Assembly (NCBI GenBank): GCA_963931925.1
Contig: OZ007570.1
Location: forward strand, 44,689,691-44,753,690
From: Onchidella celtica
Taxonomy: Eukaryota > Mollusca > Gastropoda > Systellommatophora > Onchidiidae
Reading direction: 5' to 3'
Length of the DNA: 64,000 nucleotides
The position numbers and the translations under genes are program-made. Below the pieces are notes generated by a model that had not been told where the DNA came from, did not search any database, and saw only the letters and a program-made list of their open reading frames with translations. Of this stretch, positions 11,494 to 23,400 are shown one piece after another (positions within the stretch are counted from its first letter, which is position 1; every line of letters begins with the position of its first letter).

Positions 11494-14400
11494 GTGGGTT
11501 CAAAATAAGTGTCCGAAGCACTCTTGCAACATCATGTAGGCCGAAGACCGGCTCTTTTGGGTTTCTCAGCCGAGTGTATGAACCCAGGGGTTATCCCAGA
11601 GCTGGGAGCAGGCGGAGACCACGCCTATCGTCCTACTTTTGTTGTTGAATGTCATCTGTTGTGCTCACAACATGGTCGTGTATGTCATTGTGTGAGCAAT
11701 CAAATTCTCTTAATTCTTGTGATAGTATTTAGTATGGCTGTGGTGTAGACTCCTGACCAAGCAGGTCTAACGACAGTGTAATAATTACTAAATTAGGACT
11801 GGTTATAATTTAAACTGGAACTAACAGTGAAGACATCCTGTCTGTGTGAATGTGAAGGTATTTTCCACAAAAGGATTTCTGATCACTCACAGATCCATAA
11901 CCAGCCTTGCACGGTTCATGATTTAATCCTGCAGAGAATATGATGCATATAACTGAATAATGCAGAAAAAACAAGAGTTTTCAAATCGAAACTACAGGTG
12001 AGAATGTCTTCCACATTGCATATCATTCCAATCAGTAGATCTATTTGTTTTTCTCAAAACAAAGACGTGAAATTCCATTTGAGAGAACATTTGGTTGGGT
12101 CAAGGGATTTGTACCCAGTCAGATCTAGAGTTTAATTAATAAGGGGCAAGATAATCAGGTGATATGGAACAGCAAAATGTAATGGATGCTGGATGAAATT
12201 ACACCCAATGACTATTCATGAGCAAATTCTATTTGATTAACTCAATCCGCCTGGGGCGACGTTGAATCATCGATTTTTTCCACTCAAATCGCCGGGGAAA
12301 CGAGCCACTCGTCGATTTGTTTTGATTTGTATTTTTCAATATTCAACGGTTATTTGCTGTCAAAATATTTTACGACAGTCGCTAGTAGAGTTATTTATTG
12401 ACCTAAATGATACAACTTCTTCCAGTTTTGTTTCGTTTGATTGCTTTGGAGCGAAAAATTCCTAGAACTGACGTGTTAATTCATTTTCATGGATTTTATG
12501 TAAAAATGTTCGGACTTGTTATTTCAATTGGATTATTATAAAAGTGATATATTACAAGTACAGTACCCATATATTTGGTACCACATGAAAGGGGATTGGA
12601 TTACCTACACTTTGAGGCTACTCTTGGCCACCTAATGCAGCCAACTACAGTCAAAACCAGAGGTGGCAAAAGTGAATTTGCGAGTAGGAATTTTTTTTTT
12701 GTTACAACTAAACACTCGCCATTCCTTCAACATATTAGCATCACAGACGCTAGAATTGACATTAAAAGACAGTACATTGTTTCTCTGTCCAATTCTGTTT
12801 ATTTTGATGTAATTCTACCTTTCTTTCCTCCTTGTTTGCATTAAACAATTTTTTTTGCAGTCACTCAGTACCAGTTTATGTCAAATGGGTTTTTGCTCCG
12901 GCAGAATTGGGAATTTAGCTCCGGGTGGAATGAGTTAACATCTCAAAGGCAGAGCGCTGATCTGCCTCAAAGAAGCAAATGGATGCTGACAGTAGGCATT
13001 GATGATAAACCTACATGGATTAGATAGTGATACCAGCCTATGCAATGGTGTTACTTGGTGGTCACGTGACAGATGGGCAATATAAATATTCCAGAAACTA
13101 TTGAAGAAACCAATATTCCTGGTGCTTTTGACATAAGGACAGTTCATGAAAACCATTACTGGTGGCATGACTCAGTGTTGTGCAAATATGAGCCTAGCAG
13201 GAAGTATTAATGCTGGAGTTTGGTGTAATGAAATGACATTTACAGATTTTTGAAAAAGATGATACAGGTTAAAAGTGAATTCATAAAATTTAACTTTTCT
13301 CTTCCTACAAACCAATTTTCAGTGATATTGCATTTATCATAGATTTAATATGTTCCTGGTTGTTTCTTCAATATGAATATAAATAAGACATCCAGCCTTT
13401 CTTAAAGAGTGTTATCGCAGACATTATTTAAATCAATTACTGTCTTTTCCAAAAGCATGAACAATTCTCAGTGGCATTAACCAATGTCTGTTACAACATA
13501 AAACCTATGTATTTCCCAAAAAACCCATTATGTCAAAATTTAATTCATTTGATTTAATTAGGCCTATTTCTTTATACATTTACAACTGTTGAAATCTTGC
13601 AGAAACAGCTCTCAGTATAGAGGGAGACAGAGAAACACATGATGAGCAGAATATAGTTATGATGTGTTTTTTTCAGACATGAAATAGGCAAGAAAGCGAT
13701 GTATAATGTTAGGTTAACTCTCCCACAAACAGTGTTTGGAATTTCTGCGATGCAATGTCAATCATTATAACTGAAGAGGGCTTTCATGCAGTGTGGAGAG
13801 AGTTAACCAGATTAATCACATACTGGTGAAAGCTAGAATTTGAAGCTATCAGACAGAAAAAATATAAGTCAGTTGCATGTCTAATTATATTTTGGGTTTC
13901 TTAAAGATTTGGTTTACAATAGTGATGGCTGTGTAGTCCATGTTGTTTGATGTGTTTAGATTGGCAGTCCTGAAATCGAAATTAGGCTTCAAAATATCGA
14001 TATCGCGATTTTGTACTTTTCGGTTAGTTTATCCATTTAGGAACACTATTTTACTAACCAAATGTCAATTTTGAATGTTTATAACCCTGAAATATGCCTT
14101 ATAATGAGGTGAAGGGTCAAGAAAAAGCACAAGAATCGTGCCAAATGGGCCGCAAAATTAGCCCTAAATAACATCTTAGTGTCGCTATCAAAACCCCTAC
14201 TCCTCCGTACACATCTGTCATAAGCCTTTGGTAGTTTGGAAATCATTGTTGAGGCCCAGCACACCAGTAATGATGACTTTAGCCATGTGTAACACGTTTC
14301 AATAACATTTTTATTGAAAAAAAACGTTCAAATGTGATTTTCTCAAAACTGCATTTTCGATCAGCGATTTGTGAACTAGTTTTTTATTTATTGACCAATT

Positions 14401-17400
14401 AGTATAAAATTTGGCTAACAACATGTTTGAACAAATAAAAAAATTCACACAGAAGGAAATTTGTTTAACTTTCATTTTTAAAAATTTTTTTTTGGTTGAA
14501 TTTTTTTGTGATAGAAAATAAGAAAAAATGGAATTCCACTACATACCATTTTCAAAAATTTATAACAAAAGATCTGACAAAGATATCAAAATTCCCTTCT
14601 GTACAAAGTTTTTAATTGGATTGAATAAGACATAAGAGAAGTTTCAAATAAATCAGTGAAATTTGGTGAAGCCTATCTATATTGAATTTGGTACTTTTTG
14701 GGGACTCAAAATCCAAGATGGCGGCGCTTCCATGGCGACCATTTGACAAACAATTTTTTTTCCATTTTTTTTCTGCTAATTCAGACATCCTGAATTCGAT
14801 TATAATAGTTAAAATTGTCTATTTCTCATAATAACAAAAATCGCCTTCAGGACCCGTACCCCACCTTAAGCCAGATCACTATTTTTCATATGATTTATAG
14901 TCAGGTGGGTTGAAATCTTAACAGTAAATTGTCTGTCACAGAAGTGATCTTTAAGGATATTTTCGACTATGTCACAGGCTTAGGGCTTGGGTTAAATTAG
15001 GTTTAGCAGATTGGCCATAACAATATTTTCATTGATGACAAGGCCACACTAACTTTTTCAGAAATTGGCCGTAACAAAACTCCACATTTTAAGTATTTCA
15101 GCTTTGGGGAACTAGGTGTCAGTGTCCTGAAATTTGAATGAACCATTCATAAAGTTTAATGTATTTTCAGGCATACTATGTCAGGGATTTCCCTGGACAC
15201 TTCCACAAAACGTAAGACCTATGTGAAGGATTTTTGTGTGGCGACACCAGAGGAATTTGTCAAGAGTTTTGGAGGAAATGTGATCATAAACAAGGTAACA
15301 TGTCTGTGTATTCATGACAGTACTTACTTTGTGCATATTTCCAAATGATCAAGTTATGTCACGATAAAAAACCTAAAAACTGACAATGTATATTTTTATA
15401 CCACAAGCTCTTTTATTTTACAAAATATTGTAAAATTATGTCCTTCCTTCTTTTTTTGTGGCACATGATGTGTATCAGCAGTCTATGCCACTTAGCAGAA
15501 AGGAAGTGAAAGTGGGAAAATTATTCATATGACAGAGGAGAATGCAGCAAGTGGGATGATGAATTTGTGCCAGTGTTTAATTACATGAAGATAACAATTA
15601 GGACTGGTTTCACTTCAACCATGTTTTTCTCACGTGTAGCTTCCAATTACAAATTGGGCTTCTTGATTTTTTCTCTAGTGAATTTTCTTGTCACTGAAAA
15701 TAACGATTTTTATTGTTATTTTTAAATATAATCTATCACTGAAGATATTTCTTATATTTATATGTATTCATTTTTTTACAGGTTCTGATTGCAAACAATG
15801 GCATTGCAGCTGTCAAGTGTATGCGTTCTGTGCGCAGATGGGCATATGAAATGTTCAGAAATGAGAGAGCCATCAAATTTGTTGTTATGGTCACACCTGA
15901 AGATCTCAAAGCCAATGCTGGTAAGTGTGTAGATCACTTAGCCATTAATGTTTCTAGTTTGTGTCAAAATTTTAATTCAAATTTTAATAGGTGCCACAAA
16001 TGAAAAATATAATCTCTAGACTTTTGTCATCAGAGGAATTTGTTTTGAAAAATGCATTCTCTAAAAGAGCTTTATCATCAACAACCACCCCCCCCCCCCC
16101 CCCCCCCCCATAAATTATTGCTTTCTGAATTTGTGGTATGTGACAAATGATAAAATACTGGTCATTTCCTTTAGTTTTGCAGCCAAGAACCAAGAGTTTC
16201 TCATGGTAACAGTACTGTTTTATATAGTGGCAGGTTGTTCATTACATCATGCAAGGGGTCACATTATTTAAACTATTTAAATTTCATTTAAAAGAGAACA
16301 TCAAATGGAACTTGTCTGTAAATGGCACTTAATTTTATTTTATTATCAGATAATATCATATGATGTGGACTATTTCAGAGTATATTCGTATGGCAGACCA
16401 GTATGTACCAGTGCCAGGAGGAACAAACAACAACAACTATGCTAATGTAGAGCTTATCTTGGACATAGCTAAGAGAATTCCAGTCCAAGCTGTGTGGGCA
16501 GGATGGGGTCATGCTTCTGAGAACCCAAAACTTCCAGAGCTTTTGCACAAAAATGGGATTGAATTTATAGGTAAGTACAACACATTTGAGTACTTAACTC
16601 AGTACTCAGCCACTCAGATTATGAAATATTTTTCATAAATTCATCTGTGAAATCCATTCCATCTTGTTACAAAACACCATCGAAGCTAAAACTGTAAAGC
16701 AAATATATTAAGCTGGAGATTATGAGAAATACGTCATTGACGTTACTCACAAGTATACAAGTTTGGTAAATATTTTTAAATTCAGCTACATTATTTAGAC
16801 TGGATCTATGCCAGCTATATTTAATTTATTTCTACCAATATTTTCTTTTATATTAGTACTGTATAGTTAACGCTCACCCTGCGCACTACCCGTAAAGCCC
16901 GCTGCACGGTCAGTGACCTTACTCACGGAGAATCTTATCTGGGGTCATTGACCCGTGCCGCTAGACGATGACCACATATGCTGTCCACGTGGTTCGGTTT
17001 TTATTGATCGGTATGAAAACATTCGCTGCTGTGCCTTATCACGCTTGATAGTGAATTAACCAGGAAAACCTTAGTCTGTCAGTCTCTAACCAATGATCTG
17101 ACTTATGATTCCAAACTGACAGCTGTAGTTTTCGTGAGAGCGAAGCATGATAACTAGCCACGCCCTCCCAAGCCCTACACAAATGGTTTCATCCTGATTG
17201 ACACATACTAATAAACCAATGTGGGCATTTGGGGCAAGATTATTTCAGAGCTTGTTTCTGACTGGTTCTTAGATACAGACAACTCCAGATGGTGGTCAGC
17301 TTGTGAAAAAATGAGATAATATTGCAAATTTGTTGAGCAACAGTTCGCATGTCGATGTTACATCTTTTGAAAGTGTGGGGAGAGCCTTTGAAAGCTTAGT

Positions 17401-20400
17401 CTTTGTGATTCCGACCAGTGGTTCACTGGTTAACATGTCCATGTCACAATGCGTTTGATTTAGAAGAGATACCGTGAACAATAAGACGGTGGTTACATCT
17501 CAAAACGGTCTGTGACCTGATGCGTGAAAATATGGCTTGTGCGTGGTGCGGTCAGCTTGACCTTGCCGCCAGTGCGGCGTGAGCGCTTGCAAGTCAATAC
17601 CGACAATTGCCACCCCTCGTAGGGTGAGGGTTAAGTACATAACACTCAGTTGATTGTAACATTTATTATGTATGTGGTCCCATTATGAGTCTTCTTACTT
17701 CTATAGGGCAAGTGTCTAAATTTTTTGTTTGTGCAAATGCTGTGATTTATAGTTCTCAATCGGTTTGCATAAACCTTATGTCAAAATAGGTTTGAGAGCA
17801 CCTGGATAACAAACAGAGTTAAAGAATAAATGAATTAAAAGCACATGATTATTTTGATTCCCTCATATTTCACTCATTGTTCATTATGATTTTTGATGAC
17901 AGAAAGAACCTTACCTTTGAACTGTCTCTTTTTTTAGGGCCTCCAGAAAATGCCATGTGGTCCCTAGGGGACAAAATTGCCTCGTCTATTGTTGCTCAGA
18001 CTGCAGGCGTTCCTACCTTGCCTTGGAGTGGCTCAGGTATTTACTGCAACATCTAATAGGCTTCACCAGGTTTACCAAAAATTCCCAGGTTCCATGACCT
18101 TAACTTTGCCTGCAAGTGAGATAAACATTGCTCTTTGTACTAGCCAGTTGATATGATCAGTTTGGGTTTTACTCTTAACCTACTGTTTGTCACACTTTTG
18201 CCGCTCACAACTTTCCTTGAAAATTGACCTGCTTTTGACTAGTTGGGGTTTTCCCAAAATATTTTCAACTATTGTACTGAACATGATTTGTTTTGATTTA
18301 AAAATTTTGGAATTTTATAGACTGTTCTTAGCTGAATAATGATTTGTTTGGTCGAAGGTGATAATGCCATCATTGAATGTTTGTTTGCAATATATTTGGG
18401 TGAATTTTTCAGTCAAGTAGGAAGCCGGGCTTAATTATAAGGAAGCACTGCATGGATCTTCATTTTATGAATGGTTTGATTTGAAGGTTTGCTGAAAAAG
18501 AGTTGGCCATATTTGACATTTTTTTACACAAACAAGAGATTTCTGATGACATTGGACTGGTGGTAAGCTCGTCTGGATTACTCAGCAGTTTGGGTTCATG
18601 TAGCCTGCACACAATATACACATTGTCATTACTAAGAGCGCATTATTTTACAATTGGGTCAGTATGCATTTAGGTCAAACTGTAGTTTAGAAACATAAAC
18701 AAGAGAAAAGAACTATACGGCTTTAGAACTGGGTTCCATATTTGTTTAGCAGTTAGAAATTCATGTCTGTGTTGTATTTCCTCTCCTCAGGTCTCATGCT
18801 GAATCCCAGTGATTTTAAAGGCAAAAATCTAGTAGTAGCTCCAGAACTTTATCGAAAAGGCTGTGCTACTGATGCTGATGAAGGCCTGGAGGCAGCCAAA
18901 ATGATTGGCTTCCCTGTGATGATCAAAGCTTCAGAAGGTGGTGGGGGGAAAGGGATTCGCAAGGCTGAAAATGTCGATGAATTTCCAAATTTATTCCGAC
19001 AGGTAGATAATGTATTTAGTTCTTCATCAAGATTGGTAGGCATATGCCTTTGCACATTCAGGGAGAAGTGTACTGAGTGATGCACTTAATGCTCAGAGAT
19101 TCCTATAGAATCAGCAATGCATGTAAAATGTGGGGCTGTTCATATCAGTGATAAGGAACAATGTCAGTAAATGTTTCACTTCGGTGCCTCCCATGTTTGT
19201 TTCTGGTTTTTGTTTTTGTTTTTTGAAAAAATTAGTTCAGTTTAACTTTTTAAAAAATAGTCATGATCTGATATAGTATTATTGTACAAACCTATAGATA
19301 ATTTTAAATTGTTTTTCATTGTTCGAAATATTTCATTAAATATATAATATATACTCATGCTCAGAGACAACAGGCTGCATTGGCACAACTTGAGATTGTA
19401 GAATAATGTTAGGTGTTTTGGTATATAAGTTAGAGAGAGACATCTGTTTGGTTCTAGTAAATGAGCACTGTCGTGAAGTAACCCCATTCCTGATTGCAAA
19501 TTTTCTTGACCCCACAACTTCCATTATTTTTTTTGGTAGGTTAGTGTATTAACCCAGACTTAATCCGTAGAACCGTTCACATTCCACAGGTTCAGCAAGA
19601 AGTACCAGGTTCCCCTATCTTTATCATGAAATTAGCCTCAGCAGCTCGCCACTTAGAAGTTCAGTTATTGGCAGACAAGTATGGCAATGCTATTTCCTTG
19701 TTTGGCCGTGATTGCTCCATCCAGAGACGCCATCAGAAGATCATTGAGGAGGCACCAGCTGTCATTGCCAAGCCAGATGTGTTTGAGAGAATGGAGAAGG
19801 TGAAAAACACTGTTGTCAAGTGTCTTCTGCATGGTGGAAGCCAACCCACTCCTATTGAAAAGGAAGAGGAAGCTGGTGTAGAATTTTTTTATGAACCCAA
19901 AGAAGCACCTGCTGCTTTCAGAAAGATAAACATTTTTATTTGTTACAGAGCATGGTAGTTCTTGTCTCTGTAGAATGATGAATTGGAAATACACCTGTAA
20001 ATCCATTAGTACATTGTAGATGTTACTTTCTTACACCAGACATGTTTGATATGGTTTATAGGGCTTTTCCACAAAAAATTGTTGCGGATGATTAGCTATC
20101 ATTATCGGTATCTTTAAATTTCTGACATTAGGTAAATATGTACAGATCACCCGTGTGATCAGACAGTCATGATAAGAAAGATTAAATAAAATATTGTTCC
20201 CTTGTCTTGTATTTTTTTCTCATTTGTTTTCATCATTTTCTTTTTTTCTTAGATGTGAGGAGGAAGCGAGTCTCATGAAAGTTTATTTAGGATAGTGAGC
20301 AATAAACAGATGAATAAGTATGCTTTTTCATTCTTGAAAATGCCAGGCTGCTGTGACTCTGGCCAAGATGGTGGGGTATGTCAGTGCAGGAACTGTGGAA

Positions 20401-23400
20401 TATTTGTACAATGCTGATGAGGACAACTTCCATTTCTTGGAACTGAACCCAAGACTGCAAGTGGAGCATCCCTGTACTGAGATGGTGGCTGATGTCAACC
20501 TACCAGCTGCCCAGCTGCAGGTGAGTAAAACAGACAAAACTGCATTACCATACGGAACAAGGGAATAGCATGCCGAAATAAAGCTTAATGCTCTGAAGAC
20601 TAACCATATTTGCTCCCTTGCTAACAGAGTTACTGTTAACTGACAGAAGGAGGTGATAGGGGTGGCCAGGGCAGACTTTAAGCTAGTTGGATCAGTTGCT
20701 CCCGATTGGGCCCTGTGCCTAAGGGGACCCAGTGCTAAGGTAAGCTAATCTTTTCAAGTACCCACACACCAACATATAGCAGCATTCACTTGTATGTGAC
20801 CCTTATCTGCATTAATCAGGGATGTAAATCTTCTGTCTTTTCCATCCAAAGCGCAGTTGCCGACTCCGCCCGAGGCGCGATCACCGACCGTCCGCGCCAT
20901 CCGCCAGTAGCACGAACCTGCCGTTGTCCTCAAATCGGTTGGCAGTTCTTTAGAAATCTGGCAAACTTAGTATGGTCTAATTGTGATCTTTTCACATCGA
21001 AGATTTCTTTTGTTGTTGCCTTTCACTTCCGTTGGCCTAGTGGTGTAGCCTCACTGCCTGTAGCGATGTTCAGGGATGCATGGGTGCCAGACCTCCGGTA
21101 TATACCGGATTTCCGGTTTCACTGGGTATTCAAAAAAAAAAAATCCGGTTTCGCGATGTGAAGAACTGAAAAACAAAAAAGAAAACCTGGTTAAAACAAA
21201 AAAGTGCAAGCGTGCGATCGAGACATCGGCCTAATTTGCGCCAATTTTTAACATCTACATTGTCCGAAGGCGTATCGTCAGCACAGGGCTACCGTCGAGT
21301 TCTGGCTGATTCGCAGTTTTAGATCAGGCGCTTCACATGCACTAGCAGCCCTTCACTGCGCTGACAATAACGCGAACTTGAAAGTGAGTGAAGGGTCAAA
21401 GGGTCACGTATTGTGTCCAGTCAAGACCCGCTTGTTCCGCGTATCGTTTGAGTGGTCGTAGTCTATCATGTGTTGTGCTGACTTCGTCTCGTGTGTCAGG
21501 CCTACGCCAGAATTACATGTAATGCATTTGACGCCTGCAGCGGTAGATCTACAAACGTTTATTATCGATTGACGATGGATGCTTTTGTTTGGAATACCCG
21601 GTTGCTTGGTTCCGCGTGTAATGTGAATGTGTTGTGCGGACTGATTTGATGTGTTACTGCTGTTACGCAAAAACCTAGAATCTAGATCAAGGTCGAGCAT
21701 GCCCCCTACATCTGTACCGATACACATTGTACGGCTAGCCCACTAATACTCATTGTACTAGATCAACCCGATGACGGAGGTTTTAGCCTATTTTACAAAG
21801 GCCTCAGATTGTTCTACTTTTTTTTTTAGTTTTCCGGCATCAATATCATTGGCATAGCCGGATTTTACTTCATTCAGTCCAATAAATGGTACTTATAGCA
21901 AGCGTGAGTGGCGGCGGGTCTGACGCTTCTATTTTATAACCACGGGGGCCGTAAGCAGTGGGAGTCAAGCAACGGCATACTGCTAAAGCCATGTTTTCAT
22001 GTGTACGGAAACGAAAACGTCAAACCTCCATTAACCCTAGTCCTGCGGGAGGCCACTATATTGGCCTCCCCGCGCAACGCGCGAGACACGGGAGGCCGTT
22101 ATTTTGTCCGACACGCTTAACCGCGGGTCCTGCAGGAGGCCACATTTTTGTATAGCAACGGTGCGCCTCACGCTTTGGTTATTCGGTTGCCAAGGCCGTC
22201 GTTGTTGTTTTTTCACATTTTTTTTTCCACACTGTTTTCGCGTGTTTATCTATCCTGTCACCCCTACTATATCTAACAAAATGGTATCGTCCGATTACAT
22301 TTATTATGATGCAACTATTCGTCATACTCGTGTAATAGTACTGACGGTCTGAAGTTTGAATTGGAGAAAGTCTTGGGGAAACTTTTACTTTGATGCTGGT
22401 TGTCGTCTACATGTGAAATGAGAAGAAAGGGACCATGTGCGTATTTGAGACGCCGTTCTACGTCTGTAATTATGAATTCCGATGTAATGTTAGGGCATGC
22501 TGCATAAGGGCGTCTGTCAGTAGGTTTTTCATCAGGGAAAACTGGGAGAAAATGACCGACTTTGTTGTTGGTCGTTGTCTTTATTTGATGTGGTAATTAG
22601 AGAGATACTGTGTTCCTTTGATTAAACCGCTTTTCAGTACATGTATGTGCTCTACGACCTGGAACTGGAAATCAAATCTCTCGCTAAAACTAACATTATA
22701 GTAAGTGAACGCTTTACATAGTAGAGGAGGGAGAAGGCAATGTCACGATACATGTGGTTAGTAAATTAAGCGAATGGCTTAAAAAATAATTTGTTCACCT
22801 GAATGGCCTGACATAGGGACAGAAAAAGCGCAGAGGTCTTGGGAACATGATAAAACATGTGCTAAACGGCATGTAAATGCAGAAAATTCTTGATTTGGGC
22901 CTTCCATTTCACAATAAAACCTACTGCATATCATCACAAGTACTTTATCCAAATATCATAGGGGTCTCTTGCGATTTATCCACCACTAGTTGTTATTGCG
23001 TTCTGAAGTATACGCGATACAGGTGTTCACACGGACCCGATTGACCCGACCGCCGAGGTTATCGGCAACACGCGAACGATCGGCTGACTGGCCGCTGGCT
23101 ATCCTCGCACGGGGCGTTACGTGGACGAGTTCACTCAACGCAGGACGAGGGTTAAGTACCTGTACATGTGCTTCTGTTTCACTACTTGATGGGGTTTTGA
23201 CGTTTCCGTTGCTGTGGCCATTTCCGTACAAAGGAAAACTCGGCTTAGCGGTGTTGAATTGAAAGGGAGACAACAGGATCTATTTTATTGGCTCAAGAGA
23301 CACAAATAATATTAATAAACATGCACAAAGCAGTAGCTACATGTATTGTCTGTTGTGTGTTTGTGATAGGTTTTATAAACTTATTGGAGAAATTGTTCCC

